DNA from: Lentibacillus jeotgali
GTDB lineage: Bacteria > Bacillota > Bacilli > Bacillales > Amphibacillaceae
Length of the DNA: 64,000 nucleotides
NCBI RefSeq assembly: GCF_000224785.1
Contig: NZ_AGAV01000014.1
Location: 282,403 to 346,402 of the forward strand
Direction: 5' to 3'
A program made the position numbers and the translations under genes. The first letter of the stretch is position 1; every line of letters starts with the position of its first letter. Positions 27,777 through 35,598 of the stretch are shown piece after piece. Under the pieces are notes generated by a model. That model did not search any database and was not told the origin of the DNA. It was given only the letters and a program-made list of their open reading frames with translations.

Positions 27777-29918
27777 TCACCCTTTCGGAAACTCAAATGT
27801 TAGTTTTTGTTCTGTCGTATTATAGCGCAAGTACGCATCAAATGTCTTTCCTTTCTTGCTCTTAAATCCTTTCACTAAATTGGTTTTATTACCTACCAGC
27901 AACTTTTTAATGTTGGTTTCACTGATTGCTTTCCCTAAGAATCGTTTAGGCAAAGTAAACGTGCAGCCATCTCGATAACGGGAACAGCCATAAAACTTTC
28001 CTTTATCCTCAATCTTCCCTCCTGCTTTACCACATACCGGACATTCACCAACAATGTTCTGTTCTTTAGCTTCCTGAAATTGTGATTCAAGCCTCTTCAT
28101 TTTCGCTGGCGCATCTTTCAAAAGTGATGCCAGCATCTGTTTTATCTTGGAAATGAAGTGTACTTGTGAACCTTCATTTTGCCCGATTTTGTGTAAATAA
28201 GTCTCCCATTTGGCCGTCATCTCCGGACTGGCTAAAACTGTTCCTTCAACCGCCTGACATAACATTTGCCCTTTCCCCGTAACCGACACTTTATTCTTGT
28301 TTATCTCGATATATTGCTGCTTTTTCAATGTATCAAGTATATTTGCCCTTGTTGCTTCAGTCCCAATACCTTCATTCTCTTTCAATGTATGCTGCAATGT
28401 TTTATCATCAATTTCTTTACCAGCCTGTTTCATAACGTTAATTAATTGGCCTTGCGTATAGGCCTTTGGAGGTTTCGTTTTTCCCTCAGATATATCAATC
28501 TTAACGTTACAAGATTCCCCTTCTTTTATAGACGGAAGAACCGTATTGTGTTGTTCAGCATTATTCTCATCATCAGACGTTTCTTCCGTGAATAAAACTC
28601 TCCAGCCTTTCTTTAATTCCACTTTGCCGGTTTTCTCAAAGCACAAACCGTTTAAATCAACCTCCACCTTTGTTTCTTCATATTCATAATCGCCAGCGAA
28701 CATCGCGAGTGTCCTTGCTATAACTTCCTGATAAATGTTCCATTCTTTGTCGGTCAGATCCTGTTTATTTGGTGCCTGTTTTGTTGGAATGATGGCATAA
28801 TGCTCGTTGACTTTGGATCCATCCACATAACGCTTTCGTGCATCAGGATAGACAATATCCATGGTGACGTTTAAACAGGATTGATAGGTTGATAGATGAC
28901 TTTTTAAGTAAGCAAACTCACTGTCCGTAATATGATGACTGTCCGTTCTTGGGTACGATAATACCTTTTTCTCATACAATGACTGTGCCGTTTTTAATAC
29001 GTCGGATGGACTATACCTCCATTTTTTATTGGCTGTTGCTTGCAGCGTTGATAATGAATGCAGCTTCGGCACTTTCTGTTTCTTTTGCTCTTTTGTAACC
29101 TGTTGTATGGTGCCTTGATTTTCGCCAGATGATAGACTGTGAGAACCCAAGATGTTCATGGCTTCTTCTTTTGTTTGATAACGTGCTTTCACTTTTGCAT
29201 CAAACGAACCGTTCTTGACACTTACATTGCCAACCAACTCGAAAAAAGGTTTGGAGACAAAGTTCTCGATTTCCTGCTGCCGTTTATACAATAAATAAAG
29301 GGTGGCGGTTTGTACCCTGCCAACACTGAAGACGCCTTTCATGCCGTTTTGTTGCAGGAGCAATGTATATAAACGGGATGCATTCATACCGACTAGCCAG
29401 TCACTCAATTGTCTTGTCTGGGCTTCTTTATACAATGAAACATAGTTGTTCCCATCCTTAAGTTGCTTGAACCCTTTCTGAATTTCATCCACTTCCAATG
29501 AGTTTATCCATAAACGCTTGGTTGGTTTATTGGAAGCGCCGGCTATATTGATAATGCTTCTGGCGATATTTTCACCTTCACGATCACAGTCAGTTGCGAC
29601 AATGATGTCATCTGTTTCCTTCAATAATCGCTTCACAACGTTAAACTGTTTCGTTTTATCCTTACCTACTTGAAACTGAAATGTTTCCGGAAATATTGGT
29701 AAGTTATCTAATTGCCACTGCTTCCAGGATTCACTATAAGATTCCGGTGGGACGAGTTCTACTAAGTGACCAAATCCCCAGGTGATATAAGTTTTGCCTT
29801 GAAAGAATCGATCATCGTCTACCTCCATGTAGCCATCTTTTTTACGAACATGTTGAAACGCTTCTGCATAGTGCTTTGCTTGACTTGGCTTCTCGGCTAA
29901 TACTAATGTAACTGTCAA
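27777..29918 (-). CDS. topB: DNA topoisomerase III (type IA)
   Basis: A 713-residue type IA topoisomerase. It has a TOPRIM domain at the N terminus (LVLAEKPSQAK, then VATDCDREGENIARS). The catalytic tyrosine is in VLSYPRTDSHHI. A C-terminal zinc-ribbon-type segment (CPVCGKAGGKI..YGCSRYRDGC) follows. Plasmids and ICEs of Firmicutes often carry TopIII with their relaxase, to resolve DNA during transfer. The TTG start overlaps the preceding stop (TTGA) and has AAAGGAG upstream. Confidence 0.95.
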   Translation of the reverse strand: MTVTLVLAEKPSQAKHYAEAFQHVRKKDGYMEVDDDRFFQGKTYITWGFGHLVELVPPESYSESWKQWQLDNLPIFPETFQFQVGKDKTKQFNVVKRLLKETDDIIVATDCDREGENIARSIINIAGASNKPTKRLWINSLEVDEIQKGFKQLKDGNNYVSLYKEAQTRQLSDWLVGMNASRLYTLLLQQNGMKGVFSVGRVQTATLYLLYKRQQEIENFVSKPFFELVGNVSVKNGSFDAKVKARYQTKEEAMNILGSHSLSSGENQGTIQQVTKEQKKQKVPKLHSLSTLQATANKKWRYSPSDVLKTAQSLYEKKVLSYPRTDSHHITDSEFAYLKSHLSTYQSCLNVTMDIVYPDARKRYVDGSKVNEHYAIIPTKQAPNKQDLTDKEWNIYQEVIARTLAMFAGDYEYEETKVEVDLNGLCFEKTGKVELKKGWRVLFTEETSDDENNAEQHNTVLPSIKEGESCNVKIDISEGKTKPPKAYTQGQLINVMKQAGKEIDDKTLQHTLKENEGIGTEATRANILDTLKKQQYIEINKNKVSVTGKGQMLCQAVEGTVLASPEMTAKWETYLHKIGQNEGSQVHFISKIKQMLASLLKDAPAKMKRLESQFQEAKEQNIVGECPVCGKAGGKIEDKGKFYGCSRYRDGCTFTLPKRFLGKAISETNIKKLLVGNKTNLVKGFKSKKGKTFDAYLRYNTTEQKLTFEFPKG

Positions 29919-30433
29919 CTCAATTCGCTCCTTTTCCGTGTAAACTGTTTTGGTTGCTTCGTTGGATTAATCTTTACAATAAACTTTTCTAACTCATACC
30001 GGTTTAATAATGTGACGCCGCATGCTTTGGCTAGTGTTTTAGCCTGCTTCGTGAAAAAGGAATTCGTGATCACCCACGCTTCATCTGCTTGATAAAAAAA
30101 CATGGCTGCCAATACTTCGCGTACGGCATCCATGCTGACTTTATGTTTATAGCCATAGCGCTTGGCCTGTATTACAATTTTATTTCTGCCTTTAAGCACC
30201 ACATCTGCTCCGTAGTCACCTGATTTTTGTGTAACAACTGGCCGATACCCCAGCTCCTTAAACAATACTTGCAGGTACGCTTCAAACTGATAGCCTTTCA
30301 TACGGTCAATATCTCTTATGCCTGATTTTTTCATCAGGTTAAACCGTTTTTTCTTCTTAACGTGTTTTAGTATCATTGGTAAAACAAACAGAACAACCAC
30401 CATAGCACTGAAAAAGAATAATAGATTGCCCAA
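29915..30433 (-). CDS. Membrane-anchored Mrr-type restriction endonuclease-like protein
   Basis: A 172-residue protein. An N-terminal hydrophobic helix (LLFFFSAMVVVLFVLPMIL) is followed by a basic linker and then an Mrr_cat domain. The PD-(D/E)xK core is visible: GYQFEAYLQVLFKELGY, SGDYGADVVLKG (Asp), IVIQAKRYGY (Q-x-K). It is coupled to topB by a TTGA overlap and lies 21 bases after the relaxase gene. A nuclease tethered in the membrane and co-expressed with transfer genes could cut or process DNA during conjugation, or act on incoming DNA. The role is inferred. Confidence 0.85.
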   Translation of the reverse strand: MGNLLFFFSAMVVVLFVLPMILKHVKKKKRFNLMKKSGIRDIDRMKGYQFEAYLQVLFKELGYRPVVTQKSGDYGADVVLKGRNKIVIQAKRYGYKHKVSMDAVREVLAAMFFYQADEAWVITNSFFTKQAKTLAKACGVTLLNRYELEKFIVKINPTKQPKQFTRKRSELS

Positions 30434-30453
30434 TCACGTCACCACCTTTTTGT

Positions 30454-31689
30454 TTATTCATAGCCATCCATTAGTCGATCAAATTCCTGCAGGTTTCGAT
30501 CTTTTTGATAATCATAAAATGTTCGACGCATAGCTTTACTTAATTTCATCATGGAAGCATTAAACGCATAAACAGTCTGATGTCGATCAGTAAATGATTT
30601 TTGAGACGGCAATGATTGCCATCGTTTTGGCTGAAACAATAAATCCTTTTGCGCTTTCGCATATTCACGCATCTCGGACAGCACTGCATTCCCCATGCGC
30701 TTCTTCAAGTCATCCAGTTTTGTTTGTTTATATTGCTCATATTCGCTGCTTTCACCATACATCTCTTTCATCACGTTCACTTCCTCATCCAATTGCTGGT
30801 GCAACTGTTCCATGTCACCTACATGAAACTGCTGTAAATAAATCGTTGTTATTTCATCTATATACGGTCTTGCATCATGAATCGATTGATAACCATATCG
30901 CCATTGTTTCTTATCCGATGGAAGGTGGTTCATGGTTTCCTGAAATAATGCTTTTGTTTTGCGATAAGTGGACAACGAAACACCATTTTCTTTTTTATGA
31001 TGAACGGTAACACGGACAAGGTCATCAATTTTATTCCGTTCATGCGTTCTATCCAGAATCATGTTGGCCACTTTGGATTTCATTTTATCCAGTGTCTTGG
31101 GTTTACGTTTGGCACGATATTCTTCCTGCCACGTTTGCGTTTCCTTATCAAAAACGTCCATTGTTTCACGTGTTGGATAGGTTTCAGTTGAAGCAATATG
31201 GACATGAATGTTGTCGGTATTATAATGTAAAGATGCTGTCCATACAGCTGAGTTTTCCATGCCTTCTGACTTCAACACAGTATCCATCGTTTCCCGGACA
31301 ACCTTCCGCATGTTGGCTTCATCAACGATATGTGTTGTTGGATTATAAAGACCTTGTTTTGTCAGCCATTCATTATCAAAACTAATGACATCCTGCCACA
31401 TGGTCGATTCATTTTGTTGTGCTTTTTGGAACTGTTGCTTCAATGTTTTTTTGTCATTCGGATTCAACTGATCACTATCTTTTGTGAATAGGTCACCTTG
31501 TTTTGCTTCATCATCCATGTAATCCATGAAGTCATGAAAGACAAAAAAATCACCCGTTTCTTTGGATGATTGGTTCACATGAATATGACGTTTGGCATCT
31601 TCACGATCAATATAATTGATATAATCATTAAATGTATTGGACCCAGGCGTGACAAATTTGCTTCGTAACACAACCGCAGGACTGCTCAT
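30454..31689 (-). CDS. MobP2-family relaxase
   Basis: A 411-residue protein that would nick oriT and pilot the strand into the recipient. The start SSPAVVLRSKFVTPGSNTFN and DYINYIDREDAKRH carry the likely catalytic tyrosine. The HUH metal motif is in NTDNIHVHIAST. A long helical C-terminal part follows. These features are those of MobP2 relaxases of Firmicutes plasmids and ICEs. It is 3 bases after the accessory gene and part of a run ending with topB. Confidence 0.88.
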   Translation of the reverse strand: MSSPAVVLRSKFVTPGSNTFNDYINYIDREDAKRHIHVNQSSKETGDFFVFHDFMDYMDDEAKQGDLFTKDSDQLNPNDKKTLKQQFQKAQQNESTMWQDVISFDNEWLTKQGLYNPTTHIVDEANMRKVVRETMDTVLKSEGMENSAVWTASLHYNTDNIHVHIASTETYPTRETMDVFDKETQTWQEEYRAKRKPKTLDKMKSKVANMILDRTHERNKIDDLVRVTVHHKKENGVSLSTYRKTKALFQETMNHLPSDKKQWRYGYQSIHDARPYIDEITTIYLQQFHVGDMEQLHQQLDEEVNVMKEMYGESSEYEQYKQTKLDDLKKRMGNAVLSEMREYAKAQKDLLFQPKRWQSLPSQKSFTDRHQTVYAFNASMMKLSKAMRRTFYDYQKDRNLQEFDRLMDGYE

Positions 31690-31692
31690 GCA

Positions 31693-32154
31693 TTAAACCT
31701 CGCTTCCTTGTTGCTTTTGTGACTTTCGCTTTTCATAATCGAGTTTCTTTTGACGATGTTTATGGATACGTTTTTGAATTAAGTCTTCTGCTTGCTGCAT
31801 CCCATTCGTCTTGTATTTTTCAGTCGTAATCAAATCTTTAAACTCATTGATCAAATAATAATGATTCATAAACTCTAAAAGTATTTTTGTATCACGGTCA
31901 ACCACATTGCCGGTGACTTGAATACGATGTAATTTATCTTGCATGGTCGCAAACTTTTCATCCATTAAATCCGATATCATATTTTTGAACAGAGCATATT
32001 TTTCATCACGGTCTGTATAAAAGTAATCAATGGCTTCCGTAATCACATCTGCTTGTGATACATGTTTCTCATCTGCAATGGTTTGTATCTTGTCTTTTGT
32101 TGCTGGACTTAACAAAAAGTATGAACCTTTCTTTGTTGTCTTTTTTTCATGCAT
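31693..32154 (-). CDS. Relaxosome accessory protein (MobC-like, ribbon-helix-helix type)
   Basis: A 153-residue basic protein. The N-terminal part (SYFLLSPATKDKIQTIADEK, SQADVITEAIDYFY) is typical of ribbon-helix-helix DNA binders. The remainder is helical and charged. It is 3 bases upstream of the relaxase gene and close to the candidate oriT, so it probably helps the relaxase find its site. Confidence 0.75.
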   Translation of the reverse strand: MHEKKTTKKGSYFLLSPATKDKIQTIADEKHVSQADVITEAIDYFYTDRDEKYALFKNMISDLMDEKFATMQDKLHRIQVTGNVVDRDTKILLEFMNHYYLINEFKDLITTEKYKTNGMQQAEDLIQKRIHKHRQKKLDYEKRKSQKQQGSEV

Positions 32155-32168
32155 TTGTCATCATCTCC

Positions 32169-32492
32169 TTATATATTTATCTTGAACACCTTCTCCAAAT
32201 AATCATCTACTTCTTCAGGATCAACATCCAACACAGTGGCTAGTAACAAATACATTTTCATGGATTGTTTTTCTAATTGGTCAAGCCGATTGTACGTTAT
32301 TTCTAATGCATCACCAACGCGACTTATCGTTGAATCCAATTCTTTTTCAGCTCGTTTAATGCCATTAAACTGTGCTAAATCTTCAATGTGTCTTTTTAAT
32401 AATTCATTCCGTGACACCTTTTGTTTTCGTGCTTCGTCATTTAAAACTTTGACGGCACCGGTGTCTACATCACGTACTTTTATTTCCATCAC
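32169..32492 (-). CDS. Second small DNA-binding/coiled-coil accessory protein
   Basis: A 107-residue protein beginning MMEIKVRDVDTGAVKVLNDE, with a segment ARKQKVSRNELLKRHIEDLA that fits a ribbon-helix-helix fold. A coiled coil (residues 50-80) and an acidic end follow. It lies 14 bases before the MobC-like gene and is the first gene after the candidate oriT. Confidence 0.7.
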   Translation of the reverse strand: MMEIKVRDVDTGAVKVLNDEARKQKVSRNELLKRHIEDLAQFNGIKRAEKELDSTISRVGDALEITYNRLDQLEKQSMKMYLLLATVLDVDPEEVDDYLEKVFKINI

Positions 32493-32632
32493 TGCATCAT
32501 TCCTTTCCGTTAATTGGCTGCATGTTCACACAACAATATGACGTATATGCCTTCCCTTTCTGTCAACTTCCTTCTATGCGTGTAACACCTGCATGAGAGC
32601 GCAATAGTATTGAACAGGATAAGGGGAAAATG

Positions 32633-32685
32633 TCCCCACACAAGGTGGGGAACTAGGCAGAGCCTAGTTTTCCGGTAAGACCAAT
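32633..32685. other. Candidate origin of transfer (oriT)
   Basis: Two adjacent inverted repeats, TCCCCAC-acaag-GTGGGGA (32633-32651) and AACTAGGC-aga-GCCTAGTT (32651-32669), are followed by TTCCGGTAAGACC. A hairpin followed by CCGGTAAG is also the arrangement at oriT of several MobP/MobQ plasmids such as the RSF1010/R1162 type. The site lies in the non-coding gap between the transfer genes and the relaxase genes, which is where an oriT is expected. Confidence 0.6.
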
Positions 32686-32708
32686 TTTTCAAGTGATTAT
32701 ATAGCTTT

Positions 32709-32740
32709 TATATAGGTGTCTATATAGGTTTAATATAGGT
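32709..32740. repeat. Three iteron-like TATATAGGT repeats
   Basis: TATATAGGT at 32709 and 32721 and AATATAGGT at 32732 repeat with periods of 12 and 11 bases. They lie between the candidate oriT and the start of the membrane-protein gene end. They could bind the accessory proteins or a regulator. Confidence 0.65.
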
Positions 32741-32748
32741 CTTGGGCG

Positions 32749-33783
32749 CTATTTTTCATCCTTTTTGGCGGAACCATTGTTATCATCTTGTTGGTTATTG
32801 CTCGCAGCTTGTTTATCCCTTTTCGCATTATCGGCATCCACTTTGTCATGATCTTGTTGCTGATTGTCATCCTTATTTTGCGTCAAAGCATTCAGTTTTT
32901 CTTCACGATTTTGATATTTATCCTGGAGCTCCTTCACCTTCTTTTTCAGTTTTTCGATTTCACTTTTCGCGTCTTCGATAGCTTTATCCTTTTGTTCAAT
33001 CTCCCGTTCTGTGTCAGTTTGTTCTTCCTGCGTTTCAAATGCCATGTCTTGTTCCAATGATTTTTTCTCTTCCTTAAGTGTCGTTATCAGGTCTTCCTGA
33101 AACGGTATATCTTCCTCAATAATGGTGGTGATTTCTTGTTTTGTGCGTTCCATATCGGCCATAATACTTTCTTTCTTGTACCCTTTATCTGTCTTGGTTA
33201 CCAATGATTGATTGATGTCGATCTTTCGGTAATCCCCAACGATAATGACTTCTTCCGGCTCAGGCAAATCAGATTCGTTAATGTCCTGATCGGTCACTGT
33301 TGCTTCACCACCTTTGTTTTCCAGTTGTTTTTTGTACTCCTGTTTCAGGATGTTTTGATCACGATGTTCCGTCACGAATAACCCGATCACTTGAAAGGAT
33401 TCTGGGACATCTTCAATCTGAACAACCATGTTATTGTCTGACTGATACACCAATTCCGCATTGTATTTTTGACTGGCATGTTGCTCTTTTGCATAAAAAG
33501 AAAACGTCGGTTCGACGGCATCTGTTCCGGTATGGTTACGTTCCATGGTCACCTCCATCAATTCATTTGACGGGTTATATTCCCAATCACGAAGCGTTAA
33601 TATGGTTTGACTAAGCCCGCCAATTGATTCATTAAATGCTGTTTGAGCTATCGCGCTGTCATCATACATCCAAGTTTTGGACGTAAAAAAAACGCCAAAC
33701 GCTAGGCCGACGACAAGTAATAGACTGATATAGGTTTTGTTTTCACGTCCGCGATTCAATTTATTTTTCACTTGGTCACACAC
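32749..33783 (-). CDS. Membrane-anchored coiled-coil conjugation protein
   Basis: A 344-residue protein with an N-terminal basic segment and one helix (TYISLLLVVGLAFGVFFTSK). A beta-rich outer domain follows (about 60-190). Then comes a long coiled coil (about 215-300), and a hydrophilic Q/N/D/K-rich tail. Topology suggests the bulk is outside the membrane. It is the last gene of the T4SS run before oriT. The exact family is not recognised. The start may be the GTG at 33783 or a GTG four codons later. Confidence 0.65.
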   Translation of the reverse strand: MCDQVKNKLNRGRENKTYISLLLVVGLAFGVFFTSKTWMYDDSAIAQTAFNESIGGLSQTILTLRDWEYNPSNELMEVTMERNHTGTDAVEPTFSFYAKEQHASQKYNAELVYQSDNNMVVQIEDVPESFQVIGLFVTEHRDQNILKQEYKKQLENKGGEATVTDQDINESDLPEPEEVIIVGDYRKIDINQSLVTKTDKGYKKESIMADMERTKQEITTIIEEDIPFQEDLITTLKEEKKSLEQDMAFETQEEQTDTEREIEQKDKAIEDAKSEIEKLKKKVKELQDKYQNREEKLNALTQNKDDNQQQDHDKVDADNAKRDKQAASNNQQDDNNGSAKKDEK

Positions 33784-33793
33784 CCTTCCTTGA

Positions 33794-34921
33794 TTACTGT
33801 TTACCGGTTAAAAATGGTTTAACGTACGGCATCGGATCAACTTTTTCGCCATCTATAATGACTTCAAAATGCAAATGAGCTCCAGTAGATGCACCTGTTG
33901 AACCAACCTTGCCAATGACATCACCTGCTTTAACTTTTGTTCCTTCTGACTTTCCTTTTTCCATCATGTGCGCATATCTTGTCCGCATACCGTTACCATG
34001 TTTGATTTCCACATACCAGCCATAACCTGTACCCATGTTGCTGCTGCTTGATTGAAACGTCGTGCCATTTGCTTTACTGATAACAATTTCACCATCCGCA
34101 AATGCCGTTATTGGTTTTCCACGAATACCATTCGATGCAACATCAATGGCACCATGAAACGACGAGCAGCCACCGCAACTCCGGTTGCCAAAACCGGATG
34201 TAATGTTTTTGGTATGTGATGATATCCACGCTTTATCGCCAATCAGTTCCATATCTTGCTGGTTCGATGGTTCACAATTCATCGTTAAACCGCCTAACTT
34301 TTGTGCAATCTCTTTCGTCGTTGGCACCCAGTGTTCATTTAAATTGTTTGGATCATTTTCAGCACCAACCGGCGCATAGACACTTCCTAATTGTTCGATT
34401 GTCACCAAACCATCGACTTTGATGCGGTTATATAATGTTTTGGACATGGATTCTAATCCGTCTTTCAATGTTGGAAAAGAAAAAAGGCCACTGCCATCCG
34501 GGTTCATCAAGCCACCCGGATTATTTTTTTGTTGAACCGCATTTGATGTTCCCCAGGCTGTTTCATGCATGGCAATCGAAGAAAACAAGACTGGATCAAT
34601 ACCACGCTTTTCGGATAGGTTCATAATGTCATCACCATATCCTTTTAAGGCACCTGAACGTTCCTTGTTTTGAAAAACAGACTTCCACTTTTCCTGGTTA
34701 ATCTCACCTGTTGCTGAGCATACATAACCGGCAGATGGATTGTTTTGTTTCGATTGTTGTTCGTCAACACTCCCGCCTAATGCGCCAATAATCGCAAACA
34801 TAATGGTCATTAAGACTAAACCAATCAATATGGGAATGACATTCGCTACAGCAAGTCCAATTATCCACCCGATCACTTTTTTCTTGCCAATGGCTTTTAC
34901 GGCACCCCAAATATGTTTCAT
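33794..34921 (-). CDS. Two-domain cell-wall hydrolase of the transfer apparatus (VirB1-like)
   Basis: A 375-residue protein with an N-terminal membrane anchor (VIGWIIGLAVANVIPILIGL), a glucosaminidase/lysozyme-type domain (FSSIAMHETAWGTSNAVQQK, NNPGGLMNPDG), and a C-terminal M23 metallopeptidase (SSFHGAIDVASNG, then GAHLHFEVIIDG). Together these cut glycan and peptide parts of the wall, so the transfer channel can pass the peptidoglycan. This is the role of CwlT-type proteins in ICEBs1 and Tn916. It overlaps the preceding gene by 4 bases. Confidence 0.9.
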   Translation of the reverse strand: MKHIWGAVKAIGKKKVIGWIIGLAVANVIPILIGLVLMTIMFAIIGALGGSVDEQQSKQNNPSAGYVCSATGEINQEKWKSVFQNKERSGALKGYGDDIMNLSEKRGIDPVLFSSIAMHETAWGTSNAVQQKNNPGGLMNPDGSGLFSFPTLKDGLESMSKTLYNRIKVDGLVTIEQLGSVYAPVGAENDPNNLNEHWVPTTKEIAQKLGGLTMNCEPSNQQDMELIGDKAWISSHTKNITSGFGNRSCGGCSSFHGAIDVASNGIRGKPITAFADGEIVISKANGTTFQSSSSNMGTGYGWYVEIKHGNGMRTRYAHMMEKGKSEGTKVKAGDVIGKVGSTGASTGAHLHFEVIIDGEKVDPMPYVKPFLTGKQ

Positions 34922-35598
34922 GTGTCCTTCTTTCCTTCCATGCCTTCATCAGGGGTTACCATGTTGTTCACGAGCCATTGATCGTTGTGCTGCACCATGG
35001 TCAGATAAAACAGCTGCGTTCGTTGATTGGTCACACGTCCATTTGATGTAATATGCCACGAGGCAAATGCACCAAATATCATGTTGTTAGATTGTGATGC
35101 ATTAGAAGCAAACAGTTCTATGGATTCAATACTGCGTTCAACATTTGCTTCCTTCACTGTTTGAATAGATTGCTTGATTTCCTCCAAAAATGAAGGGGTT
35201 ACGACACCTTTCCATTTACCCCAGTCGGCGATTTGCGATAAATAAAGAGCAAGCCCTTGTTTTGCTTGCTCCTTTGCAGTGGTGACAGCCTGCGCACCAA
35301 ATTGTTTTTGATATGTGGTTTCATGTTGATCTTCCGTTTGCTGGTTATTATTATCTTCTGTAGCATTCTGTGTATCTTGTTCAGCATTTAAATCAGGTTT
35401 AGCACTTAATGCTTCATCAATTTTGTCTTCCTGAAGTTCTGGTGGTTGCTCGGTTTCCTGCTGTGATTCATCGAATAAACTCTCTGGGTTTTGTTTTTCT
35501 ACGTTATCGGTTGTCCATTTCCAGACATACATCGCTATGATTAACAAAGCAACGATGAGAAGGAATATAAACTTATAAAGAACCCGTTTCTCCATCAC
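34918..35598 (-). CDS. VirB8/TcpC-like bitopic membrane protein
   Basis: A 226-residue protein with an N-terminal helix (FIFLLIVALLIIAMYVWKW), a Q/E-rich linker (about 35-95), and a C-terminal domain of NTF2-like character (SIESIELFASNASQSNNMIF, QLFYLTMVQHNDQWLVNNM). This layout is that of VirB8-type scaffold proteins. It overlaps both neighbours by 4 bases, a sign of tight coupling. The assignment rests on layout more than sequence. Confidence 0.65.
   Translation of the reverse strand: MMEKRVLYKFIFLLIVALLIIAMYVWKWTTDNVEKQNPESLFDESQQETEQPPELQEDKIDEALSAKPDLNAEQDTQNATEDNNNQQTEDQHETTYQKQFGAQAVTTAKEQAKQGLALYLSQIADWGKWKGVVTPSFLEEIKQSIQTVKEANVERSIESIELFASNASQSNNMIFGAFASWHITSNGRVTNQRTQLFYLTMVQHNDQWLVNNMVTPDEGMEGKKDT

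Noticed and set aside
32709..32740. CRISPR-like array of short repeats
   Set aside because: Nine-base repeats with 2-3-base spacers are iterons, not CRISPR. No cas gene is present anywhere in the window.
33290..33614. Plus-strand frames across the conjugation genes
   Set aside because: They lie opposite overlapping minus-strand genes that have good ribosome sites and recognisable domains.
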